From UBA11524 sp964383815 (lineage in GTDB: Bacteria; Bacillota; Clostridia; Christensenellales; Aristaeellaceae): 56,724 bases of DNA. Below the pieces are notes generated by a model. That model worked only from the letters and a program-made list of their open reading frames with translations, was not told the DNA's origin and made no database searches. Both the position numbers and the translations under genes were made by a program. The DNA lies in the NCBI GenBank assembly GCA_964383815.1, contig CAYLIC010000008.1:1-56724 (forward strand), given 5' to 3'. How positions within the stretch are numbered: the stretch's first letter is position 1; each line of letters begins with the position of its first letter. This document shows, piece by piece, positions 8,649 to 16,880 of the stretch.

Positions 8649-9857
8649 TTAGTCCTTGATACCGGAGCTGGCCATGGTTTCCAGGATTTGGCTCTGGCTC
8701 AGAATGAAGATGAGGATGGGCACAGCCATCACCACAACGGTAACGGCAGCCATCTGACCGGTGCGGGCCACGCCGCCGGCCTGAATCTGCTGCAGGGCGT
8801 AGACCAGGGTCTTTTTCGCCTCGGAGTAGATAACGGTGGCAGCGCTGTTGTTCCACAGGCTTTGCACGGAGAAGATGATAACGGTCAGCCAGGCGGGCTT
8901 CACGTTGGGCATGACGATGCTCCAGAAAATGCGGAACTCGCCGGCGCCGTCGATGTGGGCGGCCTCAATCAGGGCAGTGGGCAGGCCTTCCATGAACTGC
9001 TTCATCATGAACAGGCCGATGGGAGCGGCGAAGGCCGGCAGCAGCAGCGCCCAGTAGGTGTCGATCATGCCCAGCTTGGACATGATGACGTAGTTCGGGA
9101 TGCCCGTCACATAGCCGGAGAACATCAGCGCCGTAGTGACCACGCCGAAGAAGAACTTGCCGCCGGGGAAGTCATACTTCGCCAGCACGAAGGCTGCCAT
9201 GGAGGCGATGATCAGGTGACCGAAGGTACCAACGGCGGTGATGAACACCGTGTTGCAGATGTACCGGCTGAAGGGCACCCAGCTCTGGCCCATGGTGACA
9301 ATCAGGTCGGAGAAGTTATCAATGGTGGGGTGCTGGGGGAAGATGGTGGGCGGGAAGCGGAACAGCTCGTCCAGGGGCTTCAGGGCGGAGCCGATGGCGA
9401 ACACCAGGGGGAAGGCCATCAGGCAGGCCACCAGTAACAGCATGACGTAAATGCCAATGTCGCCCGCAATGGAGCGGTTGGGATGGCGGCGCTTGATCAG
9501 GTGCTTCTTGGGCTTCACAATGCGCTCGCCACGCATTTCCGCCAGGCGATGGAGCTCCTCAGCACGGCTGCGGACACGGGGCTTGTTGTCCCACATTTTG
9601 TCCATGTTGTGGTACACCTTCAGGCCGTTGGGCAGCTGGAAGATGTACTCGTTGCCGTCCTTCATTTTAATGGTGATGGTGCTGGACATGCCGCCGTTGC
9701 GGACATTCTTCAGCACTTCCATTTCCTCGTAGGGCATTTCCAGGGGCAGCTTTGCACAGTGGAAGCGGGCAACCTTCTCTTCGGAAATCAGCTCGCCGCG
9801 GTATTTCTTGCCATTGAAGGTCAGGGTGCCGCTGGACTTATACATCGTTTCACTCAT
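8649..9857 (-). CDS. Carbohydrate ABC transporter permease with extra N-terminal PH-like domain (402 aa)
   Basis: The C-terminal 275 residues are a standard MalG/UgpE-type permease (six membrane segments, EAA loop LIEAAHIDGAGEFRIFW then PNVKPAW). The first 130 residues are not part of that family. They are soluble and beta-rich (SSGTLTFNGKKYRGEL, SSTITIKMKDGNEYIFQLPN) and end in a basic linker (KPKKHLIKRRHP). The strand pattern resembles a small PH/GRAM-like domain, facing the cytoplasm by topology. Normal relatives are 270-300 aa. It begins 1 bp after the partner permease and pairs with it. It may regulate ATPase docking or membrane contact (inference). Confidence 0.88.
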   Translation of the reverse strand: MSETMYKSSGTLTFNGKKYRGELISEEKVARFHCAKLPLEMPYEEMEVLKNVRNGGMSSTITIKMKDGNEYIFQLPNGLKVYHNMDKMWDNKPRVRSRAEELHRLAEMRGERIVKPKKHLIKRRHPNRSIAGDIGIYVMLLLVACLMAFPLVFAIGSALKPLDELFRFPPTIFPQHPTIDNFSDLIVTMGQSWVPFSRYICNTVFITAVGTFGHLIIASMAAFVLAKYDFPGGKFFFGVVTTALMFSGYVTGIPNYVIMSKLGMIDTYWALLLPAFAAPIGLFMMKQFMEGLPTALIEAAHIDGAGEFRIFWSIVMPNVKPAWLTVIIFSVQSLWNNSAATVIYSEAKKTLVYALQQIQAGGVARTGQMAAVTVVVMAVPILIFILSQSQILETMASSGIKD

Positions 9858-9858
9858 A

Positions 9859-10809
9859 TCAGGAACCCACCTTTTCCAGTGCGGCAGAAATGACTTTCTT
9901 GCACAGAATCATGACCAGGAACAGCAGGGTTGCGATGGCGGAAGCATAGCCCATTTCAAAGCGGCTGAAACCATAGTCGAACAAGTGTGTGACAACGGTG
10001 CGGGCGGCGTAGTCCGTGGAGGGATAACCGGCCAGGGCGCGGGGCACATCGCACACGTTGAAGGCGGAGGTGATGCTCATCACCGCGCCGAAGAGCAGCA
10101 TAGGCTTCATGCTGGGGAGGGTGATGTGGTACAGCTCCTGCCAGCGGTTGCGCACGCCATCCACATAGCCAGCCTCGTACATGCTCTTGTCAATGCCCTG
10201 GAAGCCAGCCACAAAGGACAGGAAGCCGGTGCCCATGCTCATCCACAGGATAACGAAGATCAGAACGGGCATGATGTACTTGGGGTCGGTCAGCCACAGG
10301 AGGGGAGCATCGATGAAGCCCAGATCCATCAGGATGGAGTTCAGGTAGCCGTAGGCATCGCCGCGGAAGATGATGGAGAACACGCTGTATGCGTTGCCGG
10401 CGATACTGGGCGCGTAGAACACCACCACGGCAATGGCGCGGAGCCACTTGGGCAGCTCGTTGATGAACCAGGCGAACAGGAACGACAGGATGTAGCCCAC
10501 AGGCCCGGTGATGACCGCAATGACGAAGGTGTTTTTCACCGAGGTCAGGAACACCTCGTCCTGAAGGATCAGGTTGATGTAGTTCTGGAAGCCCACAAAG
10601 CGGGCAGGCTCCAGGATGTTATAGTAGGTAAAGCCGTAGAAGATGGAGGTGCAGATGGGAAGAATGAAGAAGGTGATGAACAGAATGGCGTAGGGCGCCA
10701 GGAACAGGTAGCACACCTTCATGCGCTTGGCCTTGGCCCAACCATAGCGGAGCTGGTTGGACTTCATGCTGAAATACCGGCTGGCAAACCCGGCTTGGGT
10801 GTTGCTCAT
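9859..10809 (-). CDS. Carbohydrate ABC transporter permease, MalF/UgpA-like (316 aa)
   Basis: Six-segment CUT1 permease: FLAPYAILFITFFILPIC is the first membrane segment, and the EAA-type loop reads SMYEAGYVDGVRNRWQEL followed by ITLPSMKPML. Glycine replaces the second Ala of the motif, a common variant. Its ATG overlaps the stop of the upstream binding-protein gene as ATGA (10806-10809), and GGAGG lies 7 bp upstream. It forms the second permease pair of the locus with the 8649-9857 product. Confidence 0.9.
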   Translation of the reverse strand: MSNTQAGFASRYFSMKSNQLRYGWAKAKRMKVCYLFLAPYAILFITFFILPICTSIFYGFTYYNILEPARFVGFQNYINLILQDEVFLTSVKNTFVIAVITGPVGYILSFLFAWFINELPKWLRAIAVVVFYAPSIAGNAYSVFSIIFRGDAYGYLNSILMDLGFIDAPLLWLTDPKYIMPVLIFVILWMSMGTGFLSFVAGFQGIDKSMYEAGYVDGVRNRWQELYHITLPSMKPMLLFGAVMSITSAFNVCDVPRALAGYPSTDYAARTVVTHLFDYGFSRFEMGYASAIATLLFLVMILCKKVISAALEKVGS

Positions 10810-13724
10810 TTGGTTTCCTCCTCTCCATAAAGCGGCAGGCCGAACTCCTTGCGCTTAATGTCAATCTCCTCGTTGATGGTGCGGGTGTAGGTCAGCAGGG
10901 TTTCACGCGGGTCGTCCTTGTCGTTGATGACCTTGCGGATGGCGTTGGTCATGTGGCGGGTGGTGGAGTAGCCACCGGCGATTTCCGGGAAGCCCACAGA
11001 CCACTTCTGCTGCTCCTTGAGCACCTTCAGCTGATCGGCCGACCAGGCCAGCTGATCCAGGGCCTCGGTGTTGGCGGTGGCGTAGCGGGCGGAGGAGCCC
11101 AGCACAGCCTCCATCTCACGGCCGAAGCGCACCTGTGCATCGGTGGAGACCCACCACTTCATGAACTCCCAGGCGTTCTGCTTGGTGGTTTCGCTGTCGG
11201 TAGCCACCATCATGCAGCACAGGCCATTGGCATGAACGCTGCGGTCGATGCTGCCATCCGCCTGCAGGGTGCCGGGGTAGAGGGTGAAATCCCACAGGCC
11301 GCGAATCTCGGGGGCGGAAACAGCAAGGGTGTTGTACACGCTGTACTGGCCCACACCCACGGGCATCTCACCGGAGCGGAAGCGGCTGACAAAGTCGAAC
11401 ACGGTGGGCAGACCGTAGTCATTATACAGGCTGGTGTAGAACTTGAAGGCCGCAACGCCTGCCTCGCTGTCAATCATGGCGCGGGTCTTTTCTTCATTAT
11501 AGATGGCGCCGCCGTTCTGATAAATCAGGGAGTTGAAGCCGGACATGTCCACGTTGGAAATGTCGGGATAGGGGATACCCACGGACATGTTGTTGCCCTG
11601 GATGGTGGGCAGCATGGCAATCAGGTCGTCCCAGGTCTGGGGAACCTCCAGGCCCAGGTCTTCCAGGATATCGGTGCGGTAGAACAGCACGGAGAACACC
11701 TGGGTCTCGGGCAGGCCGTAGACGCCCTTCCTGGTGCCGTTGTCATAGGTCAGGGGATCCAGCGCACTCTGGTAGAAGGGTTTCACCACTTCATCGAAGT
11801 CCTCAAACTGGGTCAGGTCTTCCACGGCGTTGCGCATGGCGTAGTTCACGGCGAACCAGCCATCCACGCTGAGAATCACATCGGGGCCGATGCCTGCCAT
11901 AACGGCGTTCAGAATGGCATCGGGTGCCACCAGCTGCACATTGGCCTTGATGCCCGTGGCAGCGGTGAAGGAATCGTCCACCATGGTCTTCAGCACGGTG
12001 GACTGGTCGCGGCCGGTGACCAGCCAGACCTCAATCACGTCCTCGGCGTCCTCGTCATACACGTCGCCAAGGGAGTTGTAGTCCACGAAGAAGGAGGCCA
12101 CGCAGGCGCGAACCTCGTGCACCAGGTTGGTGAAGAAGCTGTTGGCGGTAGGCTTCACCTGGGCCTTCTCGCCGCTGATGATAATCTGGTCGATATCCAG
12201 CTTGGATTCGGCCATGTTCTGCATGGCGGTGCCCAGGCTGGTGATATTGTCCTTGAAGTTGGAGAAGGACTGGGTGATGCGCTCGTTTCTGTCAACGAAC
12301 TGCTCCAGCTGCACAGCCAGGGTCTGGGCCACGGCAACCCGGTCGTTCTTCTGGCCGGTCAGCGCCACGGTGTCATCCACCAGCTTGTACAGGCGCTTGC
12401 TTTCCAGCGTCATGGCCTCGATGACCTCGGGGTACACCTGGGCGATGTTGTAATCGCGGAAGCGGTCGGGTGTCACGCCGGTGAGCACCAGCACCTTGCG
12501 GTAAATCTGGTTCAGGCGGTAGATGCTGCTCTCCATATCCTTCAGGATGGTGCCCATCTCGCCCAGGGTGACCTCCATGCGGATGGCATGGCTGCCAGCG
12601 GAGAGGTAGAAGCGGTAAGGCTCGCCGTCTGCATTGGCAAGGGTGTTGGTCTGCCAGTTGGTATCGTAGGAGAAGGCAACGGAGGCCATGTCGGCAAAGG
12701 GAACCTCTCCATCGATATAAATGGTGCGGCAGGAGATGGAGCCGCGCTGGTAGGTCTGCCGGGCCTTGACGGAGATGTTGTAATACCCATCGGCAGGCAC
12801 GTCAAACTCCCACTCGATCCACTGACCGGCGGTGTTCCACGCATCGCCGCCGATGTAGTTGAGCACGGTGTGATACACATCATAGGGCTCGGTGTAGGCG
12901 GAGGCGTGGTCGTACCTGGCGTACAGGGAGGGAGAGGAACGGGTCTGTGCGGTTTCGCCCTCGATGGTCACCTGCCAGGACTGATCCTCCTCTGCCATTT
13001 CCACCACGGGCTGGGCAGCCAGGTATTCCTCGTAGGTCTGGTGCTCGGTCACGGGGGTCAGGGTCAGGGTGCGGATAATCATAGGCTCGTTGATGGCCTT
13101 GAGGGTCAGGGTGTTTTCGCCCGCATTAAAGTAGAAGCGATAGGGTTCGGTTTCGTAGCCCATATCGTCACGGCAGTAGGCGGTCTGATATTCGAACTTT
13201 TCAACCTGAGAGGGACGAATGTCGTTGCCCTGGTTGTCCTTGCGAACCTCGCTGCCATCCACCCACAGGCGGGAGAAGCGCAGCATGTCCGCGCCGGAGA
13301 AGGGCAGCTCGCCATTGATGTGCAGCTCCCGCTCCACATCCACGCCGCGGGAGGCCACCGTCAGGTATTCCAGCTGGACGGAGTACATGCCCTCGGCAGG
13401 CACCTCCACCTTCCAGGTGACGGAGGAACCGTCGCCGGTGTAGACCTGGGGATTGCCGGAGGCGTCCTGCTGCAGCTGTCCGTTGCCCTCAAACGCAGCA
13501 ATATCGACCGGGACAGCCTGCTTTCCTGCGCTGACGGCGGCATGCGCCTGCAGGTAGGCCTCGTAGGTGTCGTCACGGCCGATACCGGTGATATCGGTGG
13601 ACAGGTCGGTGTCCTTGTACTTGTTGTGGAAGTCCTGCGCACCGCTGTTCAGCAACAGGATCGCCGCGATGATCACCGCTGCGACCAGGATGCCGAAAAG
13701 AATACGCCACATCTTTTTCCGCAT
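10806..13724 (-). CDS. Membrane-anchored solute-binding protein with two N-terminal beta-sandwich modules (972 aa)
   Basis: About twice the size of a normal binding protein. There is an uncleaved-looking N-terminal membrane anchor (about 8-26). Two related modules follow (about 70-230 and 245-400), each with carbohydrate-binding or jelly-roll features (VTWKVEVPAEGMYSVQLEYL; IEWEFDVPADGYYNISVKA; both ending in PYRFYF/PYRFYL). Next is a helical linker (about 405-520), then a family-1 extracellular solute-binding domain (about 560-960, with GPDVILSVDGWF and a C-terminal AWEFMKWWVST). Start ATG 13724 follows AGGAG at 10 bp. First gene of the operon, transcribed from the promoter at 13858-13886. 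The modules may hold long glycan chains near the receptor (inference). Confidence 0.85.
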   Translation of the reverse strand: MRKKMWRILFGILVAAVIIAAILLLNSGAQDFHNKYKDTDLSTDITGIGRDDTYEAYLQAHAAVSAGKQAVPVDIAAFEGNGQLQQDASGNPQVYTGDGSSVTWKVEVPAEGMYSVQLEYLTVASRGVDVERELHINGELPFSGADMLRFSRLWVDGSEVRKDNQGNDIRPSQVEKFEYQTAYCRDDMGYETEPYRFYFNAGENTLTLKAINEPMIIRTLTLTPVTEHQTYEEYLAAQPVVEMAEEDQSWQVTIEGETAQTRSSPSLYARYDHASAYTEPYDVYHTVLNYIGGDAWNTAGQWIEWEFDVPADGYYNISVKARQTYQRGSISCRTIYIDGEVPFADMASVAFSYDTNWQTNTLANADGEPYRFYLSAGSHAIRMEVTLGEMGTILKDMESSIYRLNQIYRKVLVLTGVTPDRFRDYNIAQVYPEVIEAMTLESKRLYKLVDDTVALTGQKNDRVAVAQTLAVQLEQFVDRNERITQSFSNFKDNITSLGTAMQNMAESKLDIDQIIISGEKAQVKPTANSFFTNLVHEVRACVASFFVDYNSLGDVYDEDAEDVIEVWLVTGRDQSTVLKTMVDDSFTAATGIKANVQLVAPDAILNAVMAGIGPDVILSVDGWFAVNYAMRNAVEDLTQFEDFDEVVKPFYQSALDPLTYDNGTRKGVYGLPETQVFSVLFYRTDILEDLGLEVPQTWDDLIAMLPTIQGNNMSVGIPYPDISNVDMSGFNSLIYQNGGAIYNEEKTRAMIDSEAGVAAFKFYTSLYNDYGLPTVFDFVSRFRSGEMPVGVGQYSVYNTLAVSAPEIRGLWDFTLYPGTLQADGSIDRSVHANGLCCMMVATDSETTKQNAWEFMKWWVSTDAQVRFGREMEAVLGSSARYATANTEALDQLAWSADQLKVLKEQQKWSVGFPEIAGGYSTTRHMTNAIRKVINDKDDPRETLLTYTRTINEEIDIKRKEFGLPLYGEEETK

Positions 13725-13800
13725 AAGCTCGCCACTCCTGTTTCATTTGATGCTTCCATCAAACATGATAGAACAGTATATATCAACATTCATGCATGTT

Positions 13801-13834
13801 ACCGCCACCCAGCGCCTTAGCAACGGATGGCGGT
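13801..13834 (-). promoter_or_regulatory. Stem-loop in the 5' leader of the transporter operon
   Basis: On the minus strand ACCGCCATCC pairs with GGGTGGCGGT (10 bp, one G-U) around a 14-nt loop. It lies about 17 nt after the predicted start point of the 13858-13886 promoter. There is no T-tract, so it is not a classical terminator; it may stabilise the mRNA or bind a regulator. Confidence 0.5.
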
Positions 13835-13857
13835 AATGCTCGAATAATTGTATAATA

Positions 13858-13886
13858 ATTATAGTTTTTCTCACCATATCTGTCAA
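13858..13886 (-). promoter_or_regulatory. Consensus sigma-A promoter of the nine-gene transporter locus
   Basis: Minus strand: TTGACA (13881-13886), 17-bp spacer, TATAAT (13858-13863), a perfect consensus. The leader to ATG 13724 would be about 125 nt. A promoter this strong normally needs a repressor or leader control to be regulated. Confidence 0.9.
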
Positions 13887-13990
13887 GAACAAGCCGGTTT
13901 TTTTATAGGTTTTTAACATATTCACGGATTTTCAAATGGGTGGGGTAATGTCGGGTTACAGGCACCTTTTCGTTAACCTGAAAGGCAAAG

Positions 13991-14009
13991 AACCGACTTA
14001 CGGTCGGTT
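13991..14009. terminator. Terminator-like hairpin
   Basis: AACCGAC (13991-13997), loop TTACG, GTCGGTT (14003-14009), followed on the plus strand by TTT. No gene ends here, so it may instead be an insulator or a protein site. The same GTCGGTTT sequence recurs in the terminator after araC. Confidence 0.35.
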
Positions 14010-14134
14010 TTACCCTTCAACCGTTGAAATGCAAAGGGTTGTGGGTTTTATGCGGCGGTGAGGTGAGATGTTCATGATCGAAAAGGGAGCAAAACTTGAA
14101 CATTACAAAGCGACAATCAGCAAATTATGGGCAA

Positions 14135-14193
14135 GGAATAAATATGACAAAAAGCGGATAAATATGACGAAAGGATGAAGAAACCAATATGAC
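14135..14193 (+). repeat. Three AATATGAC direct repeats, candidate AraC-type operator
   Basis: GGAATAAATATGAC (14135-14148) and GGATAAATATGAC (14156-14168) share AATATGAC exactly 20 bp apart, two helical turns. A third AATATGAC is at 14186-14193. They lie 67-119 bp upstream of the araC -35 box. AraC-family dimers bind direct repeats with about this spacing, so these are candidate sites for the adjacent regulator. Confidence 0.5.
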
Positions 14194-14259
14194 CCTTCAG
14201 AAAATCATAAAAAGTCGGCCTGAAAAACCAAAATACCCAGAAATTGCGGCAAAAAATGC

Positions 14260-14288
14260 TTGAAGAGAACCGCCAACCGTGCTAAAAT
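14260..14288 (+). promoter_or_regulatory. Promoter of the AraC-family regulator
   Basis: TTGAAG (14260-14265), 17-bp spacer, TAAAAT (14283-14288). The predicted start point near 14295 rules out an in-frame GTG at 14289 as start codon and supports the ATG at 14325. Confidence 0.75.
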
Positions 14289-14324
14289 GTGGGCAAGAAA
14301 TGGAGCACAAGGCAGGGAATGCGC

Positions 14325-15266
14325 ATGAAGAAGCAAAAGTTGATTACCCCGCAGAACCGCAGCCTCTTTGATTATGGATACAGGGTGATGCAGGGAGGCA
14401 GGGAGTTTGTGGCCTACCGGGAGGACAGCACCATCCGCGTGTGGTACTGCGCCTCGCCCGATGCGTACAGCGAGCACGAGCACTCCTCGGTGGAGGTGGT
14501 GCTGCCCCATCAGGGGGAATGCCGGTGCGTGGTGGCTGGCGTGGAGCATGTGGTGAAGGACACGGATGTGCTGTTCATTCCGCCGGACACGCCCCATTCC
14601 CTGAGCATGGGGGAAGGGAGCATCCGCAGCCTGATTCTCTTCGACCTGGAGCCGCTGCGGGCCATACGCGGTTTTTCCGCCATTCAGCCCATGACCAGGG
14701 AACCTTTCCACCTGACGCCAGCCAACGCCTGCTGTGCCGAGGTGCGCACCAAGCTGTTTGAGCTGATGGACAGGTATTACGCCAGGCCTGCGCTGCTGAA
14801 CCTGATCTGCTACAGCTATCTGCTGCAGATTTATGTGCTGCTGGGACAGGTGTACCTGGACCTTGTTTCCCTGCGGCAGGAGGAGGAGGGAACCGACGTG
14901 CGCCAGGAGGAGAACTCCTGGCTGGCCATCAACCGGGTGGTGGAGTATATCAACAAGAATTATGCCGAGGTGATTACCCTGGACAGCATTGCCAGGGTTG
15001 CGGGCTTTTCCAAGTATTACTTCTCAAGGCTGTTCACCAAGTACACGGGCACGCCTTTCTCCCAATACCTGCTGCGCAAGCGGATTTCCGTGGCGGCGCA
15101 GCTGCTGTGCAGCACCCAGCTGCCCATTGTGCAGGTGAGCATGCAGGCAGGTTTCAGCAGCCTGAGCACCTTCAACCGCACCTTTAAGGAGCTGCACGGC
15201 TGCACACCCACGGAGTACCGCGCCATATACGAGAAGAGCCGCCAGCAGGAGCACAGCGAAGCATAA
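14325..15266 (+). CDS. AraC-family transcriptional regulator with cupin sensor domain (313 aa)
   Basis: The N-terminal half (about 25-160) is a cupin-like ligand domain with a conserved block 'HEHSSVEVVLPHQGECRCVV' and DVLFIPPDTPHSL. The C-terminal 100 residues hold two helix-turn-helix units ('LDSIARVAGFSKYYFSRLFT' and LPIVQVSMQAGFSSLSTFNR) and the family ending FNRTFKELHGCTPTEYR. ATG 14325 is seven bases after AGGG; another in-frame ATG at 14319 overlaps that site. It is transcribed away from the transporter operon and toward the xylanase, which suggests it activates uptake and perhaps degradation of the same glycan (inference). Confidence 0.9.
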   Translation: MKKQKLITPQNRSLFDYGYRVMQGGREFVAYREDSTIRVWYCASPDAYSEHEHSSVEVVLPHQGECRCVVAGVEHVVKDTDVLFIPPDTPHSLSMGEGSIRSLILFDLEPLRAIRGFSAIQPMTREPFHLTPANACCAEVRTKLFELMDRYYARPALLNLICYSYLLQIYVLLGQVYLDLVSLRQEEEGTDVRQEENSWLAINRVVEYINKNYAEVITLDSIARVAGFSKYYFSRLFTKYTGTPFSQYLLRKRISVAAQLLCSTQLPIVQVSMQAGFSSLSTFNRTFKELHGCTPTEYRAIYEKSRQQEHSEA

Positions 15267-15268
15267 AG

Positions 15269-15326
15269 AAAAAACCGACCAACGGTCTGTTTTGGCAGAC
15301 CCGCGGTCGGTTTTTCGTTGGTCGGT
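15269..15326. terminator. Bidirectional terminator between araC and the xylanase gene
   Basis: A-tract, ACCGACC, an inner stem GGTCTG (15284-15289) / CAGACC (15296-15301), then GGTCGG and TTTTT (15311-15315) form a terminator for araC, with an A/T-flanked stem that also works for the minus strand. A second partner exists: ACCGACCAACG (15274-15284) is also the exact complement of CGTTGGTCGGT (15316-15326), so two mutually exclusive stems are possible. Confidence 0.85.
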
Positions 15327-15327
15327 A

Positions 15328-16848
15328 TTACTTTTCCAGGGTGGAGGCCAGCTCAATCAGGGTGGTGAAGGCGGGCTTGGGCCTGGCCTTGCCGTCAAAC
15401 AGCAGGGGGTACTCGCTGGCCTTCCAGCTCAGGTCGTCCGTCACGCCCCAGACCTGCACTGCATCGATTTTGTCCGCATACTCCAGGAAAAGCTCGAACA
15501 GGGCCTTGTAGCGGTAGGCCTGGGTCAGCTGCTTCACATCGCTGTTGTCGGAAATGGCAATGTCCAGCTCGCTGATGCGCAGGCGCAGGCCCAGGGCGCT
15601 GATCTGCTCCATGGCGGCGCGAACCTTGCTGGGCGTGGGTGTGGTGGAGCCATAGTGACCCTGAAGGCCATAGCCGTCGATGTTTCCATCCGCCACCAGG
15701 CTCTCAAGCAGCTTCACGATGCCGGCCAGCTTGGTGGGATCCGGGGTGTTGTAGTCGTTGTAAAACAGCTTTGTACCTTCCGGGGCGTACCTGCGGGCAA
15801 TTTCAAAGGTCTGGTTGACAAAGTCCTCGCCCACAACCTTTGTCCAGTTGGACTCCCGCAGCTTGCCGGTGCCATCGGCAATGGCCTCGTTCACCACATC
15901 CCAGGAAACGATGAGCCCGGGATAGTTGGCCTGCATGTAGTCCATCACCTGGTGGATGTAGTTGTCCAGCCGGGCCAGCATAACCTCCCGGGTAACAAAG
16001 GCGCCGCTGGCCTGGTATCCTTCGCGGAAGAAGGCCTCCGGGGTCTGGCTGTGCCACACCAGCACATGCCCGTGCACCTTCAGGCCGTTGGCCTGGCAGT
16101 AGTCCAGCATGGGTTTTGCCGCATCGAACCTCACGGCAACGGCAGTTTCGTCATCCTTTGCCAGCTGGCGGCTGGCGGCAACATCCAGCACAAAGTCCGG
16201 CTTCAGCTCGTTTCCGGGGGTGACAATGCAGAACTGGCTGGCATAGAAGTCCATGCGGGCCTTGTCCAGCGCCTCGCTCTGGGTGACGGCACAGCCGAAA
16301 TCGAAGTAGTCCGCATAGGCCTCCTTCAGGGAAGGCAAGGACATATCGTAGGCAGGCTGGTCCAGCTCCAGGGTGAAATTGCGGATGGAGAAATCCCGGG
16401 TGCCCATGCCGACGGTTTCCACATACAGGATGTAGTTATCGTACTGGGCGGGGGTATAGGAGGCCTGGATGGTGGTCCAGCAGCCCTTGTTGGCCTTCAC
16501 CTTGCCAAGGTTTTCATAGCTTTCGCTGCCATTCCTGGAGTGGGCGGCGGAGAGCATCAGCTCGAAGGGTTCATCCTCGTGGTGCATAACCTGCACGGCG
16601 ATGCGGTACTTCTTGCCCGGCTGCAGGTTGAATTCCCGCCCGGGGGAGTTCCAGGTGGCGTTGCGACCGGTGATGGTCAGCACGCCGTCCTCTGCAATCA
16701 GGGCAGCCTGGCCGGCGCTGCGGGGATACCAGCCATCGGTACCCTGAGTGAAATCAGAAACGTAGGAGATGAGGGGCACATCCTCAGCCAAGGCCAGGGT
16801 GGGCAGCGCCAGCACCAGGGCCAGCAGGAATGCCAGCAGCCTTTTCAT
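15328..16848 (-). CDS. Secreted endo-1,4-beta-xylanase, GH10 with N-terminal carbohydrate-binding module (506 aa)
   Basis: Hydrolyses internal beta-1,4 bonds of xylan outside the cell. The signal peptide ends near residue 21 (LALA-EDV). A CBM4/9/22-like beta-sandwich covers about 25-165 (SPGREFNLQPGKKYRIAVQV). A GH10 TIM-barrel covers about 170-500. The acid/base glutamate is E321 in SWDVVNEAI and the nucleophile is E427 in RISELDI; HVLVWHSQTP is the conserved substrate strand. ATG 16848 is chosen over a TTG two codons earlier because AGAAGG is seven bases upstream. No anchor or dockerin is visible, so the enzyme is free. It converges with araC and has its own promoter. Confidence 0.95.
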   Translation of the reverse strand: MKRLLAFLLALVLALPTLALAEDVPLISYVSDFTQGTDGWYPRSAGQAALIAEDGVLTITGRNATWNSPGREFNLQPGKKYRIAVQVMHHEDEPFELMLSAAHSRNGSESYENLGKVKANKGCWTTIQASYTPAQYDNYILYVETVGMGTRDFSIRNFTLELDQPAYDMSLPSLKEAYADYFDFGCAVTQSEALDKARMDFYASQFCIVTPGNELKPDFVLDVAASRQLAKDDETAVAVRFDAAKPMLDYCQANGLKVHGHVLVWHSQTPEAFFREGYQASGAFVTREVMLARLDNYIHQVMDYMQANYPGLIVSWDVVNEAIADGTGKLRESNWTKVVGEDFVNQTFEIARRYAPEGTKLFYNDYNTPDPTKLAGIVKLLESLVADGNIDGYGLQGHYGSTTPTPSKVRAAMEQISALGLRLRISELDIAISDNSDVKQLTQAYRYKALFELFLEYADKIDAVQVWGVTDDLSWKASEYPLLFDGKARPKPAFTTLIELASTLEK

Positions 16849-16880
16849 GGGCAAACCTTCTTTCTGACGGATTTTTGACC

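Larger units (their letters stand above)
13725..14324. other. 600-bp regulatory intergenic region between the transporter operon and araC
   Basis: No gene is supported here. It is AT-rich relative to its flanks and holds: a leader hairpin and promoter for the minus-strand transporter operon, a terminator-like hairpin (13991-14009), three AATATGAC direct repeats, and the araC promoter. The arrangement is that of a divergent regulator/target control region. Confidence 0.8.

Noticed and set aside
10953..13820. A 955-codon open frame opposite the 972-aa binding protein
   Set aside because: Same antisense artefact of GC-rich third positions; the minus-strand protein has clear domains, RBS and promoter.
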